Part shown: one piece after another, positions 31,110 to 44,907 of the stretch
How positions within the stretch are numbered: position 1 is the stretch's first letter
Layout of the letters: every line of letters starts with the position of its first letter
NCBI GenBank assembly: GCA_025617375.2
Contig: JAMYGW020000008.1
Coordinates: 868,001 to 932,000, forward strand
Direction of reading: 5' to 3'
Source of the DNA: Acarospora socialis
Lineage: Eukaryota; Ascomycota; Lecanoromycetes; Acarosporales; Acarosporaceae
Length of the DNA: 64,000 bases
Notes under the pieces: model-generated
Told to the model about the DNA's origin: nothing
The model's database searches: none
Seen by the model: the letters and a program-made list of their open reading frames with translations, nothing else
Made by a program: the position numbers and the translations under genes

Positions 31110-32605
31110 TGGTAAGGGTTCTTAGGCAGAAGGGTATTTGGAGTGGTGCCTTTGACGGTGGCCGGGATGGAGAGCTGGGATAGCTGCCATTCTGCTTGGA
31201 AGAGGTATTTGAAGCCGTCTGCCGTCGATGGGGAGCAGGTCAGGGCATAGCCTCCACTTCTATAGCCGCTTCGCGTCTCCCGGCAATAGCTCACTTTCTG
31301 ACAGCCGTTGTTTCCTTTGCTCTAGATGTGGGCGAGCGACACAGACCATGGGGCGGCTATTAAACAGGCCGGAAGGAGGGTTTTCAAGTGCTCCCTTTGG
31401 ACCTAGAAAGGTAGCAATTCTCCTTTATCTCGGAGACTTCATAACGTCACTCGACAGGCGAAGGGTCAGTGCGTCAGCAGTATATACTTCGTTCTCCGTG
31501 TGAAGAGGTTGGCATCAAGATAAGGTGTCATTTCCACTGTGAAGACCTGAATCGGATGCATAGCCTCCTTGGACGATCACCATTGTTTATTGTAATCGTT
31601 GTTTCATCATCAAACAGTAACCAAACAGGCAGCTAACGCAAATCCTACCTGCAAACTCATAAATTTAGACTTCGGTTCGAGGTTTGTATCAAAGTTCTCT
31701 AAGGACAGGTAGGCTCTGCTGAACATGTTCTCAGCATGGTATTAGATCTTTCATTAGTACTTCTCCCACGTTATTTATGCAGTTAATTGTGCAAAAGAAA
31801 GGTCTTTCCTTTTTAGAAAAAGATCTTTATCAATTTGCTGACCCAAATGCCCCCGCACGTGACTTGAGCCTCGAATCAATAGCACTTCAAGTAAGTTCAC
31901 ACTTACGGGAGGAGGGAGAGACTAATATCTGCATAAGTAGTAGTCGGATTGATTTTCTGCCCCAAGGGTCTCTGCTTGCTCATGTGCAAGGTGGTCTCAA
32001 GAACTCAGGTGCCTTGCATCCGAAGTAGCCCACACCTATCGCGTGCGAGGGGACTCACTGCTTGTGTGCGGTACACAAACACTTTTTATAGATTTACAAT
32101 GGGTTACACTTCTTATTTGCAGTCAATCTGGGTGGCGTTCTCTGAATCTGTCAACTCCACTAATAGTCAGTTTACGTGCGTGCATAATTCCATGTGGCCC
32201 ATCAGCAAATGCATGGAAACGCTGCTCAGGCCGACCGAATAGCATATGAAGTGCGCAGCTACCGCAAGAGAAGGACCAACCAGTGGAAGTTGTGCTACCA
32301 CAAGCAAAACAATATGAGGATTCATCTCCGCTGAATGGTATCAACCTTGCTTCAATACAATGGTAGCTGAGCAATGCCACCTAGCTCTCCACTACAATAG
32401 GAGTGGACACCTGGCATCCAGTGAAGTACTGGCTCTATCAAATTCTCGTCTTGTGGTATGCCTACTTGTACTGAAGTGTAGCAGTATTGCTATCATCTTT
32501 CTGCTCTGCTATCCTCATCTCACGTATATCTCATTATCTAAAAGCTGTTCACTACGGAGAAATCTACTGCAAAGCATAGTTTGTTTTATACTTTAACTTT
32601 AAGGA
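31110..32605. other. Intergenic, no gene seen
   Basis: This is 1.5 kb between divergent genes. It becomes AT-rich from about 31500. Several frames of 60-97 codons occur on both strands without signal peptides, splice continuity or recognised motifs. It probably contains two promoters. Confidence 0.5.
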
Positions 32606-34472
32606 ATGATGAAAGCGGACACTGTGCTCCCTCTCTTGTTGTCAAGTATATCCTTACAAGTAATGGCGCAGAATGCCTCTGTCCCATTTCTGCGACGTGT
32701 CTTCCATTCATGTGAGTGTCGTTTCTCGTCGGTCCAATACTTTCTAAATTCAGTCCCCAGCGTTTGCCGTTAATGATTGGATCTACATTGATGGAGGAGA
32801 GCTCAGTCCGACATATCGTGTCACCATTGCGTGTGAGTAGAGGGTCCGCTTGCCAATTCCAGTACAGAGCTCACGAGAACCTGCTAGCAAATACGACGTT
32901 CGCTATCGATCTCTCACGCAACTGGAAGAACTCAACCCTCAATCTAGTCTCCACCACTCGACCGCCAACATCTCTTGCAGAAAACTACCAAGCGCTGTTT
33001 TGGCATCCGGGTGACAGTTCCATCTACTGCTTCGGTGGCGAGAAAACTTTAAGCGGCAATGACATCAATAGAGCTAAAGTCACCCCTCCTAATTCGATCT
33101 GGAGGTTCAAGCCTGATGGGAAAGGACGGGGAATCTGGGAGGCGGCATTTGGTCCCACCAGTGATAAGCCATTCCCTCTGGACGTAACTCGTCCGGCTGC
33201 TGGGGCTTTTGCGGCCTCTCCTAAGAAAGGATATTATCTAGGAGGCTACGCGAGCTTCAGTACGGATCCGAAAGTAAGTCTCGCATTCAACACCAACCAA
33301 CCTCTTCCAGGCTTGCTATCCTTCGACTTTGCCTCATCGATATGGAGCAATACCAGTGATGGCGGCTTTATCACTTCCAACACTCCCATTCAGAAAAGGG
33401 TATCCTCTGGCAGCATGCAGTTCGTTCCATCTTTTGGGACTGAAGGCATCTTGCTTGTATTAGGGGGTACCATGGGGGATGGCATAAACGCATTCAATAA
33501 TATCACGATCTATGATATCCATAAGCAGAATTGGCTCTCTCAGCTCGCAACAGGCGATATTCCAGAGCCTAGGGATCACTTTTGCCTTGTGGGCGTCCAA
33601 AGTGGGCAGAATGAGACTTATGAATTGTAAGTGTACTGACTGTCATAATCACCTGTGGTGTGCTCACCAGCGCAGATTCATACACGGAGGGATACTATAT
33701 GGTCAACACGGACCTGACAACGCGAGAGCGGATGAAGTGTACATACTTTCCTTACCTGCGTTTCGATGGCTGCGAGCGAACTATACCTCGACCTATCCAC
33801 GCGCCCATCATACCTGCCATGTCGCTAGAAGCAGCCAGATGGTCATCATCGGAGGTTATGATCCCTCACAAAAGCAGTCAGAGTTTCCGGATGACTGGAG
33901 AATAACTGCAGATCCTTGGACCCAGGGAATTGGTGTCTTCAATATGAAAACCTTGGAATGGAAGGACTCTTATGAAGCAACACCGGCTGGCTATGAAGCT
34001 CCGGATATGGTCAAACAATATTATGCAAGGTATGGATTGCACTTCTGACACGAGGCTTCCTCATGAACTGACTGTTTGCAGCTCCCTCAGATACCCTTCA
34101 TCATGGAGTTCCCCGGAAGTGCAGCATATCTTCACATCAAATAACATGTCAAACATCACAGACCCTGTCCCGACTCCTGGACCTTATATCGCACATGGTT
34201 CCCATTCCGATCCCGGCACAACCGCCGGTGCAGTCATTGGTGCGATCACAGGGCTTGTCCTTCTCATCACAGGAGCATGGTACTACATCCGTCATCGGAA
34301 AAGGAAACCGACCTATTCCGAATCGCTCCAAGAGGTTCCCCATAATGAGATGTCGCCGTTTCCAGAGCTGCCGGTAACAGAGGGAGCTGTGGAGCTTAGT
34401 GCGGGGACGCGAGATCGTCAGGAACTGCCTGGTTCAACGGTTGCCTCTGAACTGAGTAGCAATCACCGTTAG
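32606..34472 (+). CDS. Kelch-repeat membrane protein
   Basis: Five exons: 32606-32711, 32761-32832, 32888-33626, 33676-34029 and 34082-34472. The introns are all 49-55 bp and the product is 553 residues. A signal peptide (LPLLLSSISLQVMAQ) is followed by NDWIYIDGGELS and at least five Kelch-type blades marked by paired glycines: IYCFGGE, YYLGGYA, LLVLGGTMG, FIHGGILYG and MVIIGGYD. Several N-glycosylation sites fit an extracellular beta-propeller. A single membrane helix (AGAVIGAITGLVLLITGAWY) is followed by RHRKRK and a cytoplasmic tail of about 70 residues. This topology is common in filamentous fungi; the ligand is unknown. Each splice restores frame and motif. Confidence 0.88.
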
Positions 34473-35239
34473 CTTCGCTGTGCCTAGATGCTCAGTTTCT
34501 ACACTCACATCCAAGTTATACCCCAACGTATGCTTCACTTATTGTACGTTACAAATCCACTGTAAAGCTCCCTCGTGAAACTGCCACTGATAGCTAAAAA
34601 GCTAGTTTCTTGAACTTTGACAGTCCTACACTACACGCAGCAACAAGCCCTCATACTTGATATCTCCCGTCAGCGAAAAGTTCCGCTCCCAAGTCCCTTC
34701 CAAGGATACTTTACGTCATCGACTCAAGACTACTGTACACGACCACATTAGTTCGAACTACCCTCGCGCCCACCTCGACAACGAAGACGTAAGCGTTGAA
34801 TCTAGCGGGGCGGGAGGTGAACGACTGTTCCGCTACAGTGGGTGTGGTAAGCTATTAGTTCACGGAGAATTCACAGCAATCCAGCGGAGTGGGAGCATAA
34901 AAGAGCGGTCGGAGTAGGGCTTGTGTTAGGATCAATTAATCCAGCACGCATGACTTGTTGGTTCGTGGTCTACCGTTCCCAACGCGATACAGTCGAAGTG
35001 GGATACATCAGGTTGAGGGGCAAGTTGAGTGTCAGGCACAACAAGGACATGGAAGGTGAAGAGGGGCGTTACCACGTTAGAATGGACAGCGAAATTTAGA
35101 CGTAAGTTAAAGATCCTAGTGACTTTTTGCAAGGACTATTTCCCCATTGTAGCTACCATCGTGGTGCGAGACATAGCCGCCCATGTGCGAAATTCGCATT
35201 TGCACACGCTTCTTGAAAAACCTTCTAAGACATTAGGAA
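34473..35239. other. Convergent intergenic region
   Basis: This is 767 bp between the ends of the Kelch gene and DPM1. A frame at 34657-34917 has a Gly-rich stretch (ESSGAGGERLFRYSG) but no convincing family match. No gene is called. Confidence 0.5.
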
Positions 35240-36532
<1,293 letters not shown>

Positions 36533-37864
36533 TCAATCTATAATTCGAGAAATTTGCTGAAACTGGTTCTTGGTCCCCATTTGGATACCTTGCTGACTCG
36601 TTTGCTGAGCATACCCCATCACTTGCTTCTCCCACTCCTTTACATCCAACTCTCCCTTTATGACTCGCCCCAAGAGCTGTGCATCAAAGGCAGCTTGTGC
36701 AGTGCTGGACGCTATATGAGGCCTAAAACCTGCCAAGGCATCTCCAACAAGCACAAGCTTACCGTCAAAGAACGAGGCACGCGGGGAGATGACGTCGGTG
36801 ATTGTTTGGATGAAGGGCCGGGATGCTTTGGCGATAAGGTCGGCGAAGGCGGCAGGTAGGGTCTTCTTGGCAAAGTCTTTCTGTTGTGTCCAGATCTCCG
36901 GTCGCATTTTGCCGGGAGGTAGGGTGATGTGGTGTCGTTGACCTTGGTTGTCTGTCATCAGGTCTTCGAGCTCCTTGGAGTTTTCCGGGTAGTTGCAGTA
37001 CCAAACAAAGTTTAGAAGGCGGCTTCCGGGTTCAAGAGAGCCATTCTTGCCGGGTATCAAATACCTGATTGTAGTCAGTGATTGGGTTGACGAAAAGGAT
37101 ACTGAATGGATTACAAGAGTATGTGGCTGCCTTCACCTTGAAAGTATGTAAGATTCTCTTTGAATACTTTCCTCGACTGCGCAGGTGCGTCATCCTCTAC
37201 CACAGTACCTCTCCATGCAACATAACCGACGTACTTGCGCTCCACCTCGGGCATGAGCATCTTCCGGACAGTCGACCCTGGTCCGTCCGATGCGACTACA
37301 AGGTCCGCCGCGATGCTTCCATCTTTGCCAATTTTATCCCGGAAGTCCACCCAGACCTTGCCATCTGTGTACCTGACGTTGGTTGCTGAATGTCCATAGT
37401 CATAAACTGCTGCCCCTTCACCATCTATCACCCGTGGTACTTCACAATAATCACTTGTCAAACCATCAAAGTTTGCCCGAAGAATAAAGTACAGAAGGTC
37501 CCAGCTGGTCAGCTTCAGGGCTCTGTCCATGGTATTCACCACCTCCCCTTGCATGTTGATCCACTGCATCATCGGACTGATAATGGCGTATGGGTGCTGG
37601 GTAAGATCATAATCGCGGAGGAAGTCTTGTACATGGTCCATCGCCACAATTCCGGCACCTTGGTCGTGAAGGATAGGGTTTGGATTGCGCTCGAGGATGC
37701 GGACATTGTGGCCAAGGCGTTTGAGGACGATGCCATGGATGAGACCACCCAGCGAGCCACCCACCTGAAGAGGGGTCTATAGTCAGCAGCCAACTTCTGA
37801 TACGAAAAGGGGATGGGCTGACAATGATTATATCCATTGGATTCTTCGCCATGTCAAACCGCAT
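36533..37864 (-). CDS. FAD-dependent aromatic monooxygenase (PHBH/dihydroxypyridine hydroxylase-like)
   Basis: Flavoprotein hydroxylase of the group A type. Exons are 37823-37864, 37115-37764 and 36533-37064; the introns are 58 and 50 bp. The product is 407 residues. Splicing gives MDIIIVGGSLGGLIHGIVL, the FAD-binding Rossmann start with a Ser-Leu variant of the glycine motif. The NADPH/FAD motif DLVVASDGPGSTVRKML follows, then after the second splice SHILLYLIPGKNGSL. The second FAD motif is VLVGDALAGFRPHIASSTAQ. The C-terminal part resembles 2,6-dihydroxypyridine 3-monooxygenase relatives, but the substrate cannot be read from sequence. It is divergent from the rhodopsin-domain gene across 1.4 kb, with no shared pathway evident. 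Confidence 0.88.
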
Positions 37865-39245
37865 ACAACGGGTGCAGAGAATATTCCACAGTACACCGAG
37901 AGAGACGCAATAGTGGGTGATGAGGTTGAGGATGTTAGATGAAGATACACACAGTCATCCACTGAATCTAATGTCACGGAGAGGTGCACCACACCAGTGA
38001 ATTGGATTTTCGGGACACCGTATATCCGGGGCCAGGTAAACCTCTGTAATTCACATGGATTGTTGTAATCGCGTCAGGCTGAACTGTTATCACATCAAAA
38101 AATCCTCTCCCTCCACTCTATCAGGGGTGCCTAAATAGGTGACCATGTCTGTGCCTTGAGTACCTAGGTCCCATCCATTGACCATACCACAACCTAACCA
38201 CCAGAAAGGGCTGAGAGTATGACTGCATGTACGAGTGTTCGTATGAAGAGTTGATAGTATGGAGATTGTGCAAGGTGAAGGCGCCACAACCGAAACCGGT
38301 CTCAAAAAGGAAAAACAGGGGTCAAGCAACTCTCCTCACACATACGAGTACTTACTACTAAGGTTATGACTGTACCGTAAAGTAGTTACTTGTACACCAT
38401 CAAATCTCTCATCACTCAGGCAGGAGATTGACCAACTGTGGGAGGGTCTGCTGTGTCAGGATATGCCCGCGTTTGGACTTGCGTCACTATGATTAGCCTA
38501 TTGGTATACAATGACCCGAAACTCGGCGCAGAGTACTACTCGTATACAGAGTTTCTATCTGCATTAGAGTCTGTTTTAAAGAAGGGACTCAATCAGCTGA
38601 ATTCGGATGGAGATACATAACTGCATAATCGAAAACCTTCTGCGGCTCTTTCTGTTCCACTCACAACATTAACCTCACCACCATCACAATTCCTCACTTT
38701 GTACTCGGCTTACTCCTGCATGTTCAGGTGCCTACCAGAGCATATGGCACATGGCATATGGCATGAATTGAGCAGGGGAGGAAATACTGTTGCCGCTCAA
38801 AACATCTCATTGGATAGTCTACTGTACACACGAGTGGTTACACATACACGAAACATGATAGCCTCGTATATCACCACTTAGCTGCGTCCCATCTTCTTTA
38901 CTATCTCTTCTTCGTTCGTTCTCTTTGCCGCCTTGCTACGGTGTGAAAGGGCTCAGCCGCAGCCCCCTCACCATCTGATCAACGTCTGATGGCACTGTAC
39001 CAAACGTGTGCAACTCCAATTATAAGCACTCAATCGGTGACGATGGCAACCATTAGGCTTGCACAGGTCCGGCAAGCTGGCAGTTCCGCATTCGTCGTCC
39101 TTACTGCCATCCTTTACAGGTCCTGACATGCACTGCCTACTCTCCGATTTAACTCAGACTTACTACAAACAGAGCGAGCCTTCCTCAATTTCTATTGCTT
39201 CTACTATCACCGAAATCTCAACACAGATGACTCCATTCCGTCAAC
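37865..39245. other. Intergenic, no gene seen
   Basis: This is 1.38 kb between divergent genes. It contains the palindrome-like TACCTAGGT at 38161-38169 and repeated CATATGGCA sequence around 38740-38762. The open frames are short and unrecognised. Confidence 0.5.
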
Positions 39246-40707
39246 ATGTATTTGAGGTCCCTCGAAGAGATTGAATATCAGCAGCTCCACTATCATGACG
39301 ACAAGGCGCCGGGACTCATAGCCGGCAGCATCTTTTTGATCACCTCAGCCACCATCATGGTGGTCCTGCGTTTGGTGGCGCGGCGGAAGACTGCGCAACC
39401 ATTGCAGGCGGATGACTACTCCATCTTAGTCGCTTTGGTAATGAACCGATTGCAGAGCAAGTAAGGTGCCAGTGTGGCTAATCCTGTGCCAGATATTTGC
39501 GTTCGGCATGTTCCTGTCGATAATCATGGGTAGATCTACAGACCTTGTTAACTGATACATACCTAAGCCTAATGACTCTTAGCCACGCACTATGGAATGG
39601 GGAAACATGCTGTACGAGCGGGCATACCCAACGTCAAGCTTTTCGTGAAGGTAAGCAAACTACCTACTCCTTTACAATTGTCACAAGCTTGTATAACTGT
39701 TTCTTATTCCTATCAGTGCGTATACGCTCTAGAGGCCATATACCCTGCTTGCACAGCTACAACCAAACTTTCCATTCTTCTTCTCTATCGTCGAATATTC
39801 ACCGCAAACGATGTTCGGTTTCGAATAGGACTATATACGATTGGCGCCTTGCTGCTCTGTTGGGGGGTTTCTGGCTTCTTCACCACCGTCTTCCAGTGCA
39901 CCCCGGTCCATCGCTTATGGGATCAGGTCTCTGGCTCATGTATACCACTGGAACCTTCCTTAGTGGGCCTGGCCGTCATCAACACCGTTCTGAACGGCGC
40001 CGTATTGGTGCTACCGTTGCCAATGGTCTGGCAACTCAACATGCCCACACGGCGAAAGGTTGCTGTTATCGGAATATTTATCCTTGGAAGTCTGTAAGTC
40101 GAACGTCAAAGCCATCAAGTACGAGTGCTTAATATCTACTGATCATGCCCGCAGTGATATTCTCTCAAGTATAATTCGTACGTACATGATGTCCAAGGTG
40201 ACGTCGAGCCTTAAAGACATCACGTGTGCGCAGCCCTCTCCCTTTCGCCCGTCATCGCCCTCCTTCTAATCCATCTCAGGGATTGATTCGGACGGTTTGA
40301 TGCTCGCCTTCGTCGAGCCCTGCGTCGGCATCGTCTGCGCCTGCCTACCCGCCATGCGTTCACTCTTCCGAAGCCTTTCCTGCTTCAAACGTTCAACGTA
40401 CAGCAGGCGCTTCAAAGCCAGCCATACCTCGCCCTCCTCATCATGGGGCGTCGGTCAAGGCGGTAACAATCGCCCGTCAAGTACCAAGTCTCCTCTGCAC
40501 CCGCACCGGGTCGAAGAGTTTCCCTTTGGCCAGAAGTCGCAAAATGGGTGGGTACAGCTCGATGCGCTTGGTGATCAGACGGTTGTCAGTGAGATCTATC
40601 GCAACTCACAGCCGAGCGAGCAAGCGGCGGATGGTGATGATCAGTTGCCGAAGCAAGGAATCAAGGTGAAATCTGACCTCGAATGGTCAGTGTCACATAT
40701 CCGCTGA
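39246..40707 (+). CDS. Fungal rhodopsin-domain (SAT4-type) seven-helix membrane protein
   Basis: Six exons: 39246-39437, 39493-39529, 39583-39650, 39717-40093, 40155-40225 and 40280-40707. The introns are 53-66 bp and the product is 390 residues. Helices are visible in PGLIAGSIFLITSATIMVVL, the spliced ILVALIFAFGMFLSIIM, ACTATTKLSILLLYRRIF, IGALLLCWGVSGFFTTVFQC, VGLAVINTVLNGAVLVLPLP, IGIFILGSLDILSSIIR, and AFVEPCVGIVCACLPAMRSL. The loop FQCTPVHRLWDQ and the LPLPMVWQL segment are hallmarks of the family. The cytoplasmic tail is Ser-rich. The family is large in filamentous ascomycetes and mostly uncharacterised; some members sit in metabolite clusters. Every splice restores frame. Confidence 0.88.
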
Positions 40708-41055
40708 TCAGTACTGAGAACCCCCATGCTGCTTTTGAAGTATGTGCTCATCACAGAGTTTTAGAGTTGAGAGATACTCTTCTTATACTTTCATAACTGA
40801 CTATGATCTTTCTAAGCTCTAATTCCTATTCTTCTCAGATAGGTAACTAAGTAAGTTCTTGACATTATTAGAGATAAATTAATCACTCTACCATCAAGTA
40901 ACCCACAAATCATCCAACTCAACATGTCAACGTAAATATCAGTATAATCTAACAACCTCTCAATCTTCCTACAGAGCTTCATATCTATCTCTTCCGCCAC
41001 TCTGTCTGTTCTCATTTATGATCATGTCTTTCGTGTATGAAGTCTAGTCTACAAA
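40708..41055. other. Intergenic, AT-rich
   Basis: This 348-bp, T/A-rich stretch follows the rhodopsin-domain gene. Nothing coding is recognised. Confidence 0.5.
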
Positions 41056-41640
41056 TTGCCGCACGACAAGCCAAGCGTGACTGCAGTCACGGAACGCTTT
41101 GCCTCACTCCACCTCCACATCATGAAAAACATGCCAGCTTCCTGGCTCTTCTCTTATGAGAAAGAAGCGGCCTATACATCGTCTAAATGGATATCCTACC
41201 TCTTGAAGTCCCAAGCTGCACAGCCTCATCTGCGTCGCGCACGACCGGAATGATAAACAGAAGCCTCGAGAACGGAGAATGGGTGGGAATGGTTCAACCT
41301 CCTCGGTCCATTGTCCAAAGATGAGTTCAATGTCCCAGAGAGCAGGTGAGTTCTGGGCTACTGAGCAACAAGAAGGAGACCCAATGGGCCATGATGGGGT
41401 GGCCACATTACCTAGCTCATCGTGGCTGCGACACTGCCATCTTGTGGCATCAGAGTATAGTCGATATCGTTAGGTTTGATACCGATGCTCATCTCCGCAT
41501 TTCGTTGTATAACTCCGAAGGCCTCCCAAACAAGAGGTGTGCAAGGCTGCATGGTTCATTCCCGAGACCAATCTCGGGATAAAGGCGCTCTACCAATCTG
41601 TGGGCGGTTACGAGGTGGGCTGGGCTATGCAAAGCAGAGT
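41056..41640 (+). pseudogene. Decayed GNAT N-acetyltransferase
   Basis: Fragments of one GNAT-type acetyltransferase lie in order but in different frames. The N-terminal helix region is RFASLHLHIMKNMPASW with YEKEAAYTSSKWISYLL. The middle beta strand is SLENGEWVGMVQ, with LGPLSKDEFNVPESR in a neighbouring frame. The acetyl-CoA-binding part is PHYLAHRGC. The C-terminal strand-helix is GIKALYQSVGGYEVGW. At least three frame changes or stops separate these parts and cannot be explained by normal introns. The gene is dead or badly eroded. No intact paralogue is in the window. Confidence 0.7.
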
Positions 41641-42172
41641 CGCTGAAGTTATTAGGGCGCCAACGCAGACACAAACGGAGGCAGCACTTGGACCATGCAG
41701 GTGGTGAAGTTGGCTGTTGACACCATGATGGGCAACCGCTTTGGAAAATGCAGTTTGGCGGGGAGGCAATATAGAAAGGAAAAGGAAACAGAAACAGCAT
41801 GTGGGAGGTGAGGGAGCTTGAAGCTGCAAGCTTGAAGCTTGGGAGAGAGAGAGCTGGAAATTCTTCCCCACTGCGGTTCCTGGCGCTGGACAGCCAATCA
41901 ACCAGCACGTGCACAGGCGGATCTAGCCATAGTAGCCGTGAAAGGGGAAGGTTTGACATCATAGCCCTCACTTTACGAACACAGGCACCGAGAGGTCGAA
42001 GCTATGGCGACGGCCGATCGACGCACGACTGGGTCGCTACTACAAGCACTCGCATAGAACCAGTCCAGACGGTTGTCCTGGGCGTGAGGTAGAATCGCAC
42101 TAAAAGCAAGCAGTGCTTACATGGCACTTTATGACTACCTCTAGGCTGTGGATAAGTGATGGTCTTGACCAC
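41641..42172. other. Intergenic, no gene seen
   Basis: This is 532 bp between the GNAT remnant and the end of the P450 gene. Repeated AAGCTTGAAGCT-like sequence occurs around 41817-41840. No gene is seen. Confidence 0.45.
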
Positions 42173-44096
42173 TCATCTTCGCCTCAATTGCACAACGGGA
42201 CCCTCACCCACCCCGACAAAGACATCTTTGACCTGGAACTCACTGGCGTTGTGCTTGACAGTCCGGGTGGTGCTGTCTTGCTTCATGGCTCTTGCACTCT
42301 CTGCAGCCCTGATATCGAAGCTCCATAATAACGCCGCAACCGCTAGACTGAGCTCCATGTAGGCGAGCTGCTTCCCTATGCAGCCTGTTGGCCCAGAACT
42401 AAACGCCCAAAACGCTTCTCGAGCAGTGACTGCTTCACCTTTTCCACTTCGAACCTCTTCGCAGGTCCAGCGCTCGGGTCTGAAGTCATCGGCGTGTGGG
42501 TAGTAGGTCTCGTTGCGGTGAAGTGCGTATGCAGAGACTCCCACGTTCGTCCCTGAGGGAATCCATTCTCCATCCACCAACATTCCGCCTCGCAGGACTT
42601 CGCGTGGGAGGTGTCCGGGTGTAGATGGCGTCAGACGTAGGCTCTCGTCCAGACATGCCCGCAGGTAGGGCAAACTCATGAGCTTTTCACCAGCCTCATA
42701 TCGGATCTCGTCACGCGATGCAAATGCCTCACGCACTTCCAATGTGAGTTTCTCAAGGGCGTCAGAGTTGTGAATAAGATAGTATATGGAGGCTGCAAGG
42801 GTGGTTGAGGTAGACTCGGAGCCTGCCACCATGAGCAGCACACTCTCGCACTCGAGTTCGCCTACTGCGTAGCCACGACCCGTTTCGGGATCTTTCCCAT
42901 GCAGCAGGTAATGGAACATGTCCTTCCTCATGCCCTTGGACGAAGCTGAGGTGAGATCCCCGTTGGTGCAGTTTTCGACTTGACGGCGGGCCTTGAGAGC
43001 TTTAGTGCAGAAGGCACGGAATATGCGGTTATCCTCGAACGTCTTGCCACCCACCAAAGGTCCCAATGGTGTCTTGAAGAGTATATAGCGGAGGAGGTGG
43101 GTGTAAGGATGATAGCCTAGCTGATGGGTAGGACCAAAGGTTAGCACACACAACACTACGAGTAAGCCATTCAGAGCCAAGTAAGGTAAAGAGAAACGGC
43201 TTACTGTATACCATCCCCTCGTTGCTTGCGGTATGAGTGGAATAAGAAAGCGATGTTCAGGAGACTTCATCATGTCGAAAGACTTGCCGAAGCATAGGTC
43301 ACCCAGGATATCAAAGATCAACATATCCATCAATGTGCCAATATTTAACTCCGAACCCCATTCATGGCGACTTGCTGATCCCATCTTCAGTCCAAGACAT
43401 TCAATCCACGTCCAAACGTGACCAACAATGCAAGGCTCCATACTCCTTAGAGCTTCGCTGGAGAAGGCATGAGAGAGCAAGCGTCGCTTGGTTGCATGTC
43501 GCGCTGGGTCAATAGCGGTGAAAGTGCTGACGAAGCCGCCTGCGGAGTCTCGTACACATTGGTACCAGTCGGATTTGGCACTGTTTGCTTTGCGGGAGCT
43601 GTAGATTGATTCTACGGCGGAGACGGTGTTGAAAGAGAGTGAGTTGGGAGCGAAGCGGACAATTGGGCCTGCACAGCAGGATGAGAAAAAACATCTGACA
43701 AGCCCGCACAGGAGAAGAAAACGAGATACAAAAGTGAAATAAGGGAAGAAGCAATTTAGGTCCACAGGCGAACTCCTGGAGAGACTTACCATAATGACGA
43801 TGCTGGTTGTGGAGCCAAATGTGTCTGTTTCCCTGGACTGCGTGATACCAATTCTGCCACGCAGTCACGCGCCCAAGCACGGGACCAAGAAATCTCGAGA
43901 GCGTGTGATAGCGGAGACGGTAGAGACAGATACAAAAGATCTACCAGTAAAAGTAATGTTAATAAGGGTCTTGTTCTGTCGAGCTGAAAGATGAACAGCA
44001 CCCTCTGGTGAGACAGACCGTGATCAGCACCAGAAGAACAAGCGCACCCATGTACTGATGAGGTTTGTGTAGGTTGACTATAAAGATACTCTCCAT
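42173..44096 (-). CDS. Microsomal cytochrome P450
   Basis: Exons are 44019-44096, 43790-43940, 43205-43668 and 42173-43120; the introns are 78, 121 and 84 bp. The product is 546 residues. Exon 1 and its junction give an N-terminal membrane anchor (MGALVLLVLITIFCICLY). Splicing then restores LSRFLGPVLGRVTAWQNWYH and HYGPIVRFAPNSLSFNT. The oxygen-binding I-helix has VAGSESTSTT, the K-helix ExxR is DESLR, the PERF-type motif is FRPERW, and the haem loop is FSSGPTGCIGKQLA with Cys478. All signature residues are intact, so the enzyme should be active. The CYP family is not assigned. It is divergent from the desaturase gene, so the pair may be co-regulated. Confidence 0.92.
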
Positions 44097-44907
44097 GTCA
44101 CAGCCAGCCATGGAACACCCTGAGGAAGCAAGTTGACAGAGTGATGATGAATCAGGGAACGGACTTGTGCCTTAACTTATCTACAAGAAGAATCTGCATT
44201 ATTTGTAGGATGGAAGACTTGAATAGTCCATGCGACTGCATAAAAGACTTCCATGGTCGACGCAGTAGTCCTTCATCCAAGGACCTCACTCATTTACCCT
44301 TGTTGCCATGCAGTCACATGGACTATCCGAGTCTTTTACCCTACCTGGGTTTTTGTAATCTAGTCCCACACTCGAACTGTCAGCACGCTTCGGGAAGGTG
44401 TAATCGCTGACTGTACCGTACATACACGAAGGAACTAGTTCCTTAGCATGGCAAGATGTGTTTGCAGTGCGGATAAAGCTGATTGGTTCATCCATCACGA
44501 CATCATGGCTCCGCAACGGGCACATTACCTTATTGACTCTATCAGAGAGTTTAGGGTTACCTTGAGAACGATGCAGTCTCCTATCAACAGCCGCGCCCCA
44601 AGATTACAGGAATGATTGTAAGCCGGACAACTCGATCCCCAGATGACATTCTCAATCTGGCCTTGCAGCGGGTCTTACGTGCAGGTAGTGGTCCTACTAT
44701 ACACGAATCTCATGAATAATGCAACGACTAAGGCATCAGCCCTTGGGCGAAAAGGGCAATGCCTCTCCGTTATCTTCGTCGTAGCCAGATTCTCGCCCGA
44801 AACAAACGGCGAATTTTGGTCCCTAATACTCGAGTCTTGCTTGGGCAACGCAATCCAATCTCTCCAACTGTTCCCTCGCCTTTCGAGCTGAAAGGGAATC
44901 TCAAGCT
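44097..44907. promoter_or_regulatory. Shared divergent promoter region of P450 and desaturase
   Basis: This 811-bp spacer lies between two divergent start codons and contains a 19-bp inverted repeat at 44223-44326. No other gene is seen. Confidence 0.5.
44223..44326. repeat. Near-perfect 19-bp inverted repeat in the divergent promoter
   Basis: ATAGTCCATGCGACTGCAT (44223-44241) pairs with ATGCAGTCACATGGACTAT (44308-44326), 18 of 19 positions, with 66 bp between. It could be a pair of binding sites for a dimeric regulator, a cruciform, or the remnant of a tiny inverted-repeat element. Confidence 0.75.

Noticed and set aside
32123-32380. Minus-strand 85-codon frame with CFACG and SCGSC cysteine pairs, zinc-ribbon-like
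   Set aside because: The flanking sequence shows no conserved fold and the region is AT-rich intergenic DNA. Two cysteine pairs alone are not enough.
33274-33310. A 37-bp GTAAGT..TTCCAG segment inside Kelch exon 3 that looks like an intron
   Set aside because: It is too short for a normal fungal intron, and removing it breaks the frame.
34657-34917. Possible remnant of a Janus/phosphohistidine-phosphatase-like protein (Gly-rich ESSGAGG stretch)
   Set aside because: Only a short stretch resembles the family and the catalytic histidine context is missing.
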